Source: Pelagibacterales bacterium SAG-MED11 (GTDB lineage Bacteria > Pseudomonadota > Alphaproteobacteria > Pelagibacterales > Pelagibacteraceae). Taken from it: a stretch of 64,000 bases of DNA. Position 1 is the stretch's first letter; each line of letters opens with the position of its first letter. Both the position numbers and the translations under genes were made by a program. Positions 41,843 through 49,946 of this stretch are shown here, in pieces. A model generated the notes under the pieces. It saw nothing but the letters and a program-made list of their open reading frames with translations, ran no database searches and had not been told where the DNA came from. The stretch covers positions 62,001 through 126,000 of the forward strand of contig JACWDI010000002.1 in the NCBI GenBank assembly GCA_014654265.1, given 5' to 3'.

Positions 41843-42932
41843 TTATTTTATTAAAGTTTTCTCAATTATTTCATCGTCTAAATTGATATTTATCTTTTTA
41901 TTTTCTTTATCATATAAATTTGAGACAAAGTTAAATACATTTTTTGCATATAAGTTTGATGCAGAGGTTGGAAGTTTATTTAAAATATTACTTTCCCCCA
42001 TTATTTTAACACCATTTTTATCTATAACTTCATCAACCTTAGTATAGGCTGTGTTTCCACCTTGAATAGCTGCTAGATCATAAATGATTGAACCAGACTG
42101 CATATTATTAATCATATCTTCTTTAATGATTACTGGTGCTTTTTTTCCTGGAATTAAAGCTGTACAAATCACTATATCTATTTTTTTTAATGTTTCTGAT
42201 AATAATTGCTCTTGTTTTTTTTTGAAATCATCTGATGCCTCTTTTGCATAACCTCCCTCAGTCTCTAAATTCTCTGCACCCTCAACTGTTAAAAATTTCC
42301 CCCCTAAACTTTCGACCTGTTCTTTTGAGGCCATTCTTACATCTGTTGCAAACACAATTGCTCCCATTCGTTTTGCAGTTGCAATTGCTTGTAAACCCGC
42401 AACACCAGCACCAACCACCAATACTTTTGCTGCTGGGATTGTACCTGCTGCAGTCATCATCATTGGAATTGCTTTTTCAAAATTAGCAAAAGACTCTACT
42501 ACTGCTTTATAGCCTGCAAGATTTGCCTGTGAAGATAATATATCCATAGACTGAGCTCTTGTTATTCTTGGAAGTAATTCTAGTGAAAAAATATTAATAT
42601 TTTTTTTTTACTAAATTACTTATTTTATCTTTATTATCATATGGATTTAAGACACCAATAAACGTTTGATTTTCTTTTAGTAAAGAATTTTTATTTTCAT
42701 CTAATAAACTTAATTGAGCAAGGATATCTGTATTCGTTATTATTTCTTTTTCATCTTTTAAAATTGATGCTCCTAATTTTTTATATTCTTCATCTTTAAT
42801 TCCAAGATGAATTCCATAATTTTCGGACAAAGAAACTTCAATACCAAGTGAGATATATTTTTTTGCAATCTCAGGAGTAATTGCTATTCTTTTTTCAGTC
42901 TTTAGATTTTCTAAAATAGATGCAATTCTCAT
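41843..42932 (-). CDS. pntAA: NAD(P) transhydrogenase subunit alpha domain I (PntAA), frameshifted
   Basis: Two frames make one PntAA. The first (42932 to 42594) starts RIASILENLKTEKRIAITPE and ends in lysines; the second carries GYKAVVESFANFEKAIPMMM, the nucleotide-binding KVLVVGAGVAGLQAIATAKR and FATDVRMASKEQVESLGG. The break is a coding-strand A10 run (42600-42609). Removing one A restores LVKKNINIFSLELLPRITRA followed by QSMDILSSQAN, which contains the family's PRI(S/T)RAQSMD motif. It binds NAD(H) and pairs with PntAB and PntB. Artefact, transcriptional slippage or true mutation cannot be told apart from sequence. Confidence 0.85.
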
Positions 42933-42941
42933 ACATTGATC

Positions 42942-43052
42942 TTACAGTAAGAATATTGCCATTAAAACTAAAACACCAATTACTGCGACGGTTCCCCACA
43001 ATATAAACTTTGTAAAATTATTCCAAGTGTTTTTATGGTCCTCATTATCCAT
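42942..43052 (-). CDS. aa3-type cytochrome c oxidase subunit IV, small
   Basis: 36 residues, starting MDNEDHKNTWNNFTKFILWG and ending in one hydrophobic span (TVAVIGVLVLMAIFLL). The short His-x-x-Thr-[WY]-x-x-F-x-[KL] lead into a single membrane helix matches the small COX4_pro_2 subunit of alphaproteobacterial aa3 oxidases, which resides in the inner membrane. It starts five bases after rpmJ ends and stops nine bases before the pntAA start. Confidence 0.75.
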   Translation of the reverse strand: MDNEDHKNTWNNFTKFILWGTVAVIGVLVLMAIFLL

Positions 43053-43057
43053 AAAAA

Positions 43058-43183
43058 TTATTTCTGTCTTGCTTTGAATTTGGGGTTAGTTTTATTAATA
43101 ATATAAACTCTGCCTCTTCTTCTAACGAGCTTAGAATTTAGATCTCGTTTTTTGATAGATTTAAGTGAGCTTTTTATTTTCAT
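43058..43183 (-). CDS. rpmJ: 50S ribosomal protein L36, zinc-free form
   Basis: 41 residues: [20 protein letters not shown] followed by [20 protein letters not shown]. This is the cysteine-free YkgO-like L36 usual in alphaproteobacteria. It lies only 15 bases downstream of the 5S rRNA on the same strand, so it may be transcribed by read-through from the 5S promoter. Confidence 0.93.
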   Translation of the reverse strand: MKIKSSLKSIKKRDLNSKLVRRRGRVYIINKTNPKFKARQK

Positions 43184-43197
43184 AATTTTAGAATTTA

Positions 43198-43313
43198 GCC
43201 TGGCAAAGTCCTACTCTTCCATGTCTTAAGACAAAGTACCATCGGCGCTGAAAAGCTTGACTTCCGAGTTCGGGATGGGATCGGGTATTACCTCTTCGCT
43301 ATAATCACCAGGC
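43198..43313 (-). rRNA. rrf: 5S ribosomal RNA, separate from 16S/23S
   Basis: About 116 bases on the minus strand. It begins GCCTGGTGATTATAGCG and ends GCCAGGC, forming the closing helix, with GATCCCATCCCGAACTCGG in the centre, the universally conserved 5S loop. No 23S gene is upstream; instead a glycosyltransferase gene lies 54 bases away. It has its own promoter (43321-43348). Confidence 0.95.
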
Positions 43314-43320
43314 GAGGGTA

Positions 43321-43348
43321 GTTATACCCAAAGAAACATTTTAGTCAA
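43321..43348 (-). promoter_or_regulatory. Promoter of the 5S rRNA gene
   Basis: On the minus strand TTGACT (43348-43343) is followed after 16 bases by TATAAC (43326-43321), and the mature 5S start lies eight bases further on. Both boxes match the sigma70 consensus at five of six positions, so the 5S gene does not need to be co-transcribed with a 23S gene. Confidence 0.7.
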
Positions 43349-43366
43349 AGATAAATTAAACGACAT

Positions 43367-44089
43367 CTAAGGCTTCAATGAATAAAAAATTATGGTTTTT
43401 AGTGCAATAAATGCATCTTTTAGTCCAATTTTTTTTCCTTCTTGGTATGATCTGCCATTATAGCTAATTGGAACTTCAAAAAATTTATATTTTTTTTTAG
43501 ATAATTTAATAGTTACTTCAGGTTCAAATGAAAAAGTTTTTTCCTTGAGAGAAATACTTTTTAAAACATCTGTTTTAAAGACTTTATAACCAGTTTCCAT
43601 ATCAGTAAGATTTAAATTTATAAACAGATTACAGATAAAAGTTAAAATTTTATTTGCCAAATAGTGCCAAAAAAAATGAATCCTAACATATTTGCCTCCA
43701 CCTAGGAACCTAGAACCATATACAACATCTGCATTTGTTTCAAAAAAAGGTAGTAATAATTTGTTGTAGTCAAAGGGGTCATATTCTAGATCTGCATCTT
43801 GAATAATAATTAAATCACCAGTAACATATTTAAGTGCTGTTTGAATTGCAGCACCTTTACCCAAATTACTTTCATGAAAATAAATACTAATTTTTTCTTC
43901 TTGGCTTAAATTTTTCAATACCTCAATTGTTCCATCTTTAGAGTGATCATCAATGATGAGAATTTCGTAATTTAAAAATTTATAATTTATTAGACTTTGA
44001 ATTACTTTTTTTATAATGCTATCTATTGTTTGTTTTTCATTATAACAAGGGATTATTACTGAAAGTTTAAAGGAGTCTTTGTTAATCAT
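43367..44089 (-). CDS. Family 2 glycosyltransferase (polyprenyl-phosphate sugar synthase type)
   Basis: 240 residues. LSVIIPCYNEKQTIDSIIKK at the N-terminus, IQDADLEYDPFDYNKLLLPF (DxD) in the centre, and VYGSRFLGG then METGYKVFKTDVLKSI are typical of DPM1/undecaprenyl-phosphate hexose transferases. There is no C-terminal membrane pair, so it is the soluble form. It would load a sugar on a polyprenyl phosphate at the inner leaflet. The next gene, a large membrane protein three bases away, could be the user of such a donor. Confidence 0.82.
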   Translation of the reverse strand: MINKDSFKLSVIIPCYNEKQTIDSIIKKVIQSLINYKFLNYEILIIDDHSKDGTIEVLKNLSQEEKISIYFHESNLGKGAAIQTALKYVTGDLIIIQDADLEYDPFDYNKLLLPFFETNADVVYGSRFLGGGKYVRIHFFWHYLANKILTFICNLFINLNLTDMETGYKVFKTDVLKSISLKEKTFSFEPEVTIKLSKKKYKFFEVPISYNGRSYQEGKKIGLKDAFIALKTIIFYSLKP

Positions 44090-44091
44090 TA

Positions 44092-45741
44092 TCAGTTTTT
44101 TAATTTATCTACTACTAGATATCCATTCTTTTTACTAACATCTAGCTTATTATAAGAACAAATAAATGGAGTATCCCAACAAAGTCTTCCTTGCCATCCA
44201 TTTTTCTTATTATTTTCAAAATCAGGATAATAGATATTAGCATATTTATTACTAGTTTTAGTATCTAAAAGATATTCATTTTCTATTTTCTGTATTCCTA
44301 AAAAAATTTTTTCTGTATCACTAATTCTTAAAATATTTTTTGAAAAATTAAATACTAAGAAAACTGAAATAAATATTATAAATTTTTTTTTTGAAAACTC
44401 TTTTGAAATTAAAATTTTTGAAAAAAACAAAAATATTAAAGTTATATAAATATGTATTGCAAACCTTAAAACTGGTGAATAATTTAACCAAAAAATTAAG
44501 CTCAAAATAATAAAAAAAACTAATATTAATTTTTTTTCAAAAACTAAAATTGTTCCCAGTTTTTTTTTTGAAACTAAAACAAATATTAGTATTGGTAAAA
44601 TCATAGTCATCAAATGCTCTAATATTTCTTTAAAATTTCTTTTAATCCAAATTAAAAACCAATTAAAATTACTCAAATATTCTTCAGGGGAATATATGCC
44701 TTTTGCCGAAGAATAACTTTTATTTATTAGTTCAAGTCTTTTAGATAAGTCTATATGTTCAGGGTTAAACCAAGATACATTTAAACAAGTTAACGTAGTT
44801 GGAAATAGAAAACAGCCTGTATAAATAAATTGCTGAACAAAAAAAATAATGCATAAAAATGAAATTGCTAAAAATCTTAAACTTAGAATATAAAATTTTA
44901 GATCTTTGAAATTTGTAAGAAATAGAAATATTGGTAAAATTATAATTAAAGCTGCACTAAGTTTAATCAAAATTGCAAATATTGCAAAAAACAAATTAAA
45001 ATAAAAGAAAGATTTTTTATCTAAATTTTCTTTAGTTTCATAAAATTTGATAAAATAATAAATACTTAAAACTGAAAAAATGATTGCAGGAAAATCAACA
45101 CCAAATTCTGATATTCTTGTAAATTTTAACAAAAAATAAAACAAAATAACAATTAAATAATAATCACTATTTTTAATTTGATCTTTTTTTTCAATGATAT
45201 TTTTTATTGAAAATATTATAAAGCTTAAAAATAATAAAAAACTTGGTAATGTTAAAAAGTCAAAATTTTTATTTTCAATAAAAAAAATTGGATATAAATT
45301 CAACCATATAGAATTATATACATAAGGTATATCTATATTAGCAAAACCAAAAACTATTTTTTCTTCTATAAATGCTAGTGAATAAGGAAGATGATAATAT
45401 CCAAAATCTTCGTGATATTTTTGAGAAATAAAAATTGGTAAAAGTAAAAATACAATTATGAAATATGGTAATAAATCTTTTTTTTCCAGAAAAATTGAGA
45501 TATTTTTTTTCAAAAAAAATAAAATAATTCCAATTAAAAAAATACCTCCAGCTATGATAAAATTTATTTTAAAAAAGAAATGAACAAACGTTACAATTAA
45601 TGAAGTTATTATAAGTCCACAAAAAATATCTAAAAAAAAATCACTCTTAAGTTTTAAAGTAAATAAACTTCCTAAACCTGAAAATGATAGTGAAAGAAAA
45701 ATTATACCTACCAAAAAAACTAATAACTCAAGAATAATCAT
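44092..45741 (-). CDS. Multi-spanning membrane protein, possible GT-C glycosyltransferase
   Basis: 549 residues with about twelve hydrophobic spans and a soluble C-terminal tail (from about 480) ending CWDTPFICSYNKLDVSKKNG. After the fourth span there is a loop with QKYHEDFGYYHLPYSLAFIE, an acidic/aromatic first external loop as found in GT-C enzymes that use polyprenyl-phosphate sugars. Its partner upstream in the transcript is the frameshifted fcl gene, downstream a DPM1-like transferase, which fits a sugar-transfer step outside the membrane. No specific family is certain; other polytopic envelope proteins remain possible. Confidence 0.5.
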   Translation of the reverse strand: MIILELLVFLVGIIFLSLSFSGLGSLFTLKLKSDFFLDIFCGLIITSLIVTFVHFFFKINFIIAGGIFLIGIILFFLKKNISIFLEKKDLLPYFIIVFLLLPIFISQKYHEDFGYYHLPYSLAFIEEKIVFGFANIDIPYVYNSIWLNLYPIFFIENKNFDFLTLPSFLLFLSFIIFSIKNIIEKKDQIKNSDYYLIVILFYFLLKFTRISEFGVDFPAIIFSVLSIYYFIKFYETKENLDKKSFFYFNLFFAIFAILIKLSAALIIILPIFLFLTNFKDLKFYILSLRFLAISFLCIIFFVQQFIYTGCFLFPTTLTCLNVSWFNPEHIDLSKRLELINKSYSSAKGIYSPEEYLSNFNWFLIWIKRNFKEILEHLMTMILPILIFVLVSKKKLGTILVFEKKLILVFFIILSLIFWLNYSPVLRFAIHIYITLIFLFFSKILISKEFSKKKFIIFISVFLVFNFSKNILRISDTEKIFLGIQKIENEYLLDTKTSNKYANIYYPDFENNKKNGWQGRLCWDTPFICSYNKLDVSKKNGYLVVDKLKN

Positions 45742-45762
45742 AAAACATTTTAGTAATTTTTT

Positions 45763-46699
45763 TTACAAATTTTTTTTAAAATCTTTAATGGTGTTATCCA
45801 GAGCCTCTTTAAAATTCATTTTACTTGACCATCCATTTTTTTTTGCTAAAGAAACGTCTAATTTTTTTCTTTTAACCCCATCAAGTTTTTTTTTATTATT
45901 AAATCTTATTAAAACAGATGGATCTATTTTATTTTTTATTTTAATGGCATAATTTTTAATTGACATCTCTATTGGAGAGCCAATATTAATCAAAGAAGAG
46001 GAATTTTTCTTTCTTAAGAAATACTCACATGCTTTAGCTACTTCATCAACATATAAAACTTCTCTTAGAGGCTTGCCTGTGCCCCATAAATTTACAGCTT
46101 TATTTTTTTTCTTTTTACTAGCTAAATATATTTTTTTAATAAGTGCAGGTAGAAAATGAGAATTATTTAAATCATAATTATCGTTTGGGCCAAATAAATT
46201 GCATGGCATTAAACAAACATATTTTGTTTTATATTGTTGATTAAAAGATTGAACCATTTGAATTCCTGCAATTTTTGCTATTGAATAACTTTCATTAGTT
46301 TTTTCCAAGACTCCAGTCATTATTTGATTTTCTTTTATAGGTTTTTTTAAATTTTTTGGGTAAATACAACTAGATCCAAAAAGAATTAATTTTTCTACTT
46401 TGTTTTCATGACTCAAAGAAATTAAATTTGTTTGAATTTGTAAATTATCATTAATAAAATTTGCTGGATAATTTATATTTGCTTTAATTCCACCTACTTT
46501 TGCAGCAGCAATAATGACCGCATCTAATTTTTTTTTTTTTAAAAAAATTTTGGACTGATGCTTGATTTCTTAAATCTAAACTTTTTTTTTCTACTGTAAT
46601 TAAATTTTTATAACCCTTTTTTTTTAGTATTCGTAATATAGAAGAGCCAAGCATACCCTTATGTCCAGCTATGAATATCTTGCTATCAATGTTTATCAT
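45763..46699 (-). CDS. fcl: GDP-L-fucose synthase, split by a one-base frameshift
   Basis: The upstream frame (46699 to 46484) starts with the NAD(P) motif KIFIAGHKGMLGSSILRILK. The downstream frame reads LILFGSSCIYPKNLKKPIKE, NESYSIAKIAGIQMVQSFNQ (YxxxK catalytic pair) and LMPCNLFGPNDNYDL. They are separated by a coding-strand A13 run at 46528-46540. With one A removed the join gives KKKKLDAVIIAAAKVGGIKA, the conserved AAAKVGGI of Fcl. It would turn GDP-4-keto-6-deoxymannose from Gmd, just upstream, into GDP-fucose. In an accessory region, real phase variation or decay is as possible as an artefact. Confidence 0.85.
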
Positions 46700-47733
46700 T
46701 ATAAATTTTCTAATTCATGCTCTATCATTTCATCAATTAAACTATCTATTGATATCTTGGGTGACCATTTTAATAATTTTTTTGCCCTTTGAGCATTACC
46801 CTTTAAATAATTAACTTCTACCGGTCTAAAATATCTTTTTTTACATTCAATCAATACTTTTTTATTTTCAATGTTTAACGCCTTTTCATTTATACCTTTG
46901 CCTACCCATTTAATCTTAAGTCCAATTTTTTTTGCAGATTTATTAACAAATTCTTTAATCGTAAACGTTTTACCAGTTCCAATAACATAATCATTTGGTT
47001 TTTTTTGCTGTAACATTTTCCACATTGCCTCAACATAGTCTCTAGCATGGCCCCAATCTCTTTTGGAGTAAAGATTTCCTAAAAATAATTTTTTTTGATA
47101 TCCGTGTTTAATACGAATTAATCCTTGAATAATTTTTTTTGTAACAAAAGTCTCACCTCTAATTGGACTTTCATGATTAAATAGAATTCCATTGCATGCA
47201 AAAATATTATAAGCTTCCCTATAATTGACCGTAATCCAATGTGCAAAACATTTCGAGACGCCATATGGACTAGCTGGATAAAAAGGTGTTTTTTCGTTTT
47301 GAAATTTTTCTCTTGTTCTACCAAACATCTCTGAAGTCCCTGCTTGATAAAATTTTATTTTTTTTTCTAGATTTAAATTTTTAATTGCTTCTAAAATTCT
47401 TAATGTCCCAAGACTATTAACGTCTGCAGAATACTCTGGTACCTCAAAAGATACTTGCACATGAGATTGTGCAGCAAGATTATAAATTTCATTAGGTTGA
47501 GTTTTTTTAATTAAATTTAGAATTGATGAGGAGTCGGTCAAATCTCCATAAAAAAGTACAAAATCAGATTTTAAATTTATATCTTTGTATATGTCATCTA
47601 CTCTCTGTGTGTTAATTATTGATGATCTTCTCTTTACTCCGTAAACTTTGTATTTTTTTTTTAATAAAAGTTTAGATAAATAAGCACCATCTTGACCAGT
47701 AATTCCAAAAATTAAAGCTATTTTTTTTTTCAT
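46699..47733 (-). CDS. gmd: GDP-mannose 4,6-dehydratase
   Basis: 344 residues. N-terminal ALIFGITGQDGAYLSKLLLK, VYGVKRRSSIINTQRVDDIY, AAQSHVQVSFEVPEYSADVN, the catalytic YGVSKCFAHW and FNHESPIRGETFVTKKI are clear Gmd blocks. It makes GDP-4-keto-6-deoxy-D-mannose with bound NADP. It abuts fcl (one shared base), so the pair makes GDP-L-fucose or a related 6-deoxy sugar. Divergent from the glycosyltransferase at 47782. Confidence 0.95.
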   Translation of the reverse strand: MKKKIALIFGITGQDGAYLSKLLLKKKYKVYGVKRRSSIINTQRVDDIYKDINLKSDFVLFYGDLTDSSSILNLIKKTQPNEIYNLAAQSHVQVSFEVPEYSADVNSLGTLRILEAIKNLNLEKKIKFYQAGTSEMFGRTREKFQNEKTPFYPASPYGVSKCFAHWITVNYREAYNIFACNGILFNHESPIRGETFVTKKIIQGLIRIKHGYQKKLFLGNLYSKRDWGHARDYVEAMWKMLQQKKPNDYVIGTGKTFTIKEFVNKSAKKIGLKIKWVGKGINEKALNIENKKVLIECKKRYFRPVEVNYLKGNAQRAKKLLKWSPKISIDSLIDEMIEHELENL

Positions 47734-47781
47734 TTGGATTATTTTTTAAATTATATATTCTGTATTCATTTTATTCGTATA

Positions 47782-48546
47782 ATGCAAGTATCTCTTATAA
47801 CATGTACTAACAATAGTGAAGAAACAATAAAAGATTGTTGTTTATCAATTTCATCACAAACTTATAGTGATATTGAACATATAGTTTTGGATAAAAATTC
47901 AAAAGACAAAACTGTTTCTATTATAAAAAAATATGCAAAAAAAACTGTAAAAGTTTATCAGCAAAAAAGCTCAGGTATTTATGGAGCGATAAATGAGGGT
48001 ATGAAAATATCTAATGGAAACATAATAGGTATTTTACATTCAGATGATGAATTAATCGACAAAGACGTTATTTCAGATATTTCACAAAAATTTTTAGATG
48101 AAAATTTGGATGTTCTGTTTTCTAATATTTATTATACAAAAAAAAACGATTTAAATAAAATTGTTAGAAAATGGAAATCAAACCTTGAAGAGGGGGTCCA
48201 ATCAAATGATATTTTGTATAAAAAAATTTATAATGGGTGGATGCCTCCTCACACAACTTTATTTATCAAAAAAAGTTTACTAAAAGACATAGGATATTAC
48301 GATGAGAGTTTTAAGATTTCAGCAGATTATGATTTTATAATAAAACTATTCAAAAAAAGTAACCTTAAAATCTTTTATTTAAATAAATTCACTGTGAAAA
48401 TGAGATCTGGAGGGATTAGCAATAAAAATATGAGAAATATTTTTATAAAAATGAATGAAGACTTAACTATTATGAGAAAATTTAAGTTTAATACTATTAA
48501 AGCAATAATTATTAAAAATTTATCTAAAATTATCCAATTTTTCTAA
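47782..48546 (+). CDS. Family 2 glycosyltransferase (WcaA-like)
   Basis: About 254 residues from the ATG at 47782, directly before the GT-A fold start MQVSLITCTNNSEETIKDCC. QTYSDIEHIVLDKNSKDKT, GIYGAINEGMKISNGNIIGI and LHSDDELI (DxD) are family features. An upstream TTG at 47734 would only add 16 hydrophobic residues lying within the divergent gap with gmd. One of three genes in the glycan region that read rightwards. Donor and acceptor are unknown; its neighbour gmd suggests possible use of a GDP-deoxysugar. Confidence 0.82.
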   Translation: MQVSLITCTNNSEETIKDCCLSISSQTYSDIEHIVLDKNSKDKTVSIIKKYAKKTVKVYQQKSSGIYGAINEGMKISNGNIIGILHSDDELIDKDVISDISQKFLDENLDVLFSNIYYTKKNDLNKIVRKWKSNLEEGVQSNDILYKKIYNGWMPPHTTLFIKKSLLKDIGYYDESFKISADYDFIIKLFKKSNLKIFYLNKFTVKMRSGGISNKNMRNIFIKMNEDLTIMRKFKFNTIKAIIIKNLSKIIQFF

Positions 48547-48554
48547 TTTTAACT

Positions 48555-49946
48555 CTATCTAATAGTTATTATTGCTGGAATATTTTCACTTAATAAAATT
48601 ACTAAATCTAAATCTTTGTCATATTCAATATCTCTAATTCTATTTCCTTTGAGAAAAATTCTTCCATTGCTTGATAATTTAGTAAAATCTTCACTAATAT
48701 TTAAGTTATATATTGAATGGGCCCTTAGAGATGAAGTCCATAAACATTTTGACATACAAAAAGAGTTTTTTTCTAAATAAATTATTTCACTAATTCCAAT
48801 TGAAGGATCATAATATTTTAAAGGTTCAATAAATCCTAACTCTCTATGGCTCTTTTTAAATGTATCTTTTTCAAATAAATCTTCCTCTCCTTTATAAGCT
48901 TGGCCATACGAAGCTTTTGGCCATCCAAAATTTTTATCTTGTTCTAAATTTAAAAAATTAAAATTTATTTCGTCTCCACCTTTTGGACCATGTTCGGTAT
49001 TAATTACTACTTTCTCATTAGAATGGTAATATAAACCTTGGGGATTTCTGTGGCCATATGAAATTAATTCATGATTTTTTGTATTTAAATCAATTGAAAT
49101 TATTTTGCCAAGAAGAGTGTCCTTGTTCTGTGGAGACTCGTAATTTCTAGAGAAACCTATTGAGAACAAAATTTTTTCATTTTTGAATTTTTCTATTCTT
49201 CCTCCTGAAAAAACATTATATTTTTCCCAATATTCGTTAGTTTCAAAGAAAATTTCAAAATTAATTTTTTTTAAATTTAAATCAGCGTAATATAAATTAA
49301 TAGTAATTCCATTTTCATTTTTAACCATCATAGAAATAAAAACTTTATTATCTGAAATAAATAGGTCTCTTATTCCAATCAATGTAGAGTTATCTTCTTT
49401 TAAAATTTCATTAATATTATTGGGTAAATTTTTGAAATCTAAATTATCTGTTATGAGATTTTTCTTATCACAATAAACAATTTTTCCACTACCTGATATT
49501 GCAAATAATTTTCCACTATAAATTTCTAAATAATGTGCTCTTAAAGAATTTAATTTAGCTTTCCAACCTAAATTAGTATCCAATCTTTTAAATGGTAAGA
49601 AGAAAAAATTTACATCGTATTCTTGATCATTCAATTTAATCCGTTTATTGTCGAATTTTTGACCCTCATAACCTTGTTCATATTTTCTCAATTGCAGTTC
49701 TAGGGTATCATTTTTTGCTTTAAGATTTGAAATAACAAAAATATTATCTTTGATTTTTTTTACATAATGTCGTGGTATTACTTTTTTAACTGTCTCTATA
49801 ATCTTACTCTGTCTATCATAACCATATCTCACTAAATCACTTATAATGATCGAAAGATATATTCCTCCAGATAACAAAAATAAAATTATAATAAAAATTA
49901 TTTTTTTTTTCTTTGTTTTTAAAAATGTCATTTTAATATTTTTCAT
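48555..49946 (-). CDS. Membrane-anchored glucose/sorbosone dehydrogenase-like propeller
   Basis: 463 residues with one N-terminal membrane anchor (about 14-33). The C-terminal half carries the PQQ sugar-dehydrogenase signature GHRNPQGLYYHSNEKVVINT followed by EHGPKGGDEINFNF and FGWPKASYGQAY, preceded by LLGKIISIDL. The usual N-terminal GL.gia.hP.F block with the catalytic histidine is not recognisable, so enzymatic activity is uncertain. It would face the periplasm. It overlaps the formyltransferase-propeller gene by 14 bases. A role oxidising or merely binding surface sugars is inference. Confidence 0.7.
   Translation of the reverse strand: MKNIKMTFLKTKKKKIIFIIILFLLSGGIYLSIIISDLVRYGYDRQSKIIETVKKVIPRHYVKKIKDNIFVISNLKAKNDTLELQLRKYEQGYEGQKFDNKRIKLNDQEYDVNFFFLPFKRLDTNLGWKAKLNSLRAHYLEIYSGKLFAISGSGKIVYCDKKNLITDNLDFKNLPNNINEILKEDNSTLIGIRDLFISDNKVFISMMVKNENGITINLYYADLNLKKINFEIFFETNEYWEKYNVFSGGRIEKFKNEKILFSIGFSRNYESPQNKDTLLGKIISIDLNTKNHELISYGHRNPQGLYYHSNEKVVINTEHGPKGGDEINFNFLNLEQDKNFGWPKASYGQAYKGEEDLFEKDTFKKSHRELGFIEPLKYYDPSIGISEIIYLEKNSFCMSKCLWTSSLRAHSIYNLNISEDFTKLSSNGRIFLKGNRIRDIEYDKDLDLVILLSENIPAIITIR

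Noticed and set aside
47118-47324. Minus-strand 68-codon open frame within gmd
   Set aside because: It is an out-of-frame shadow of gmd, which continues intact in its own frame.
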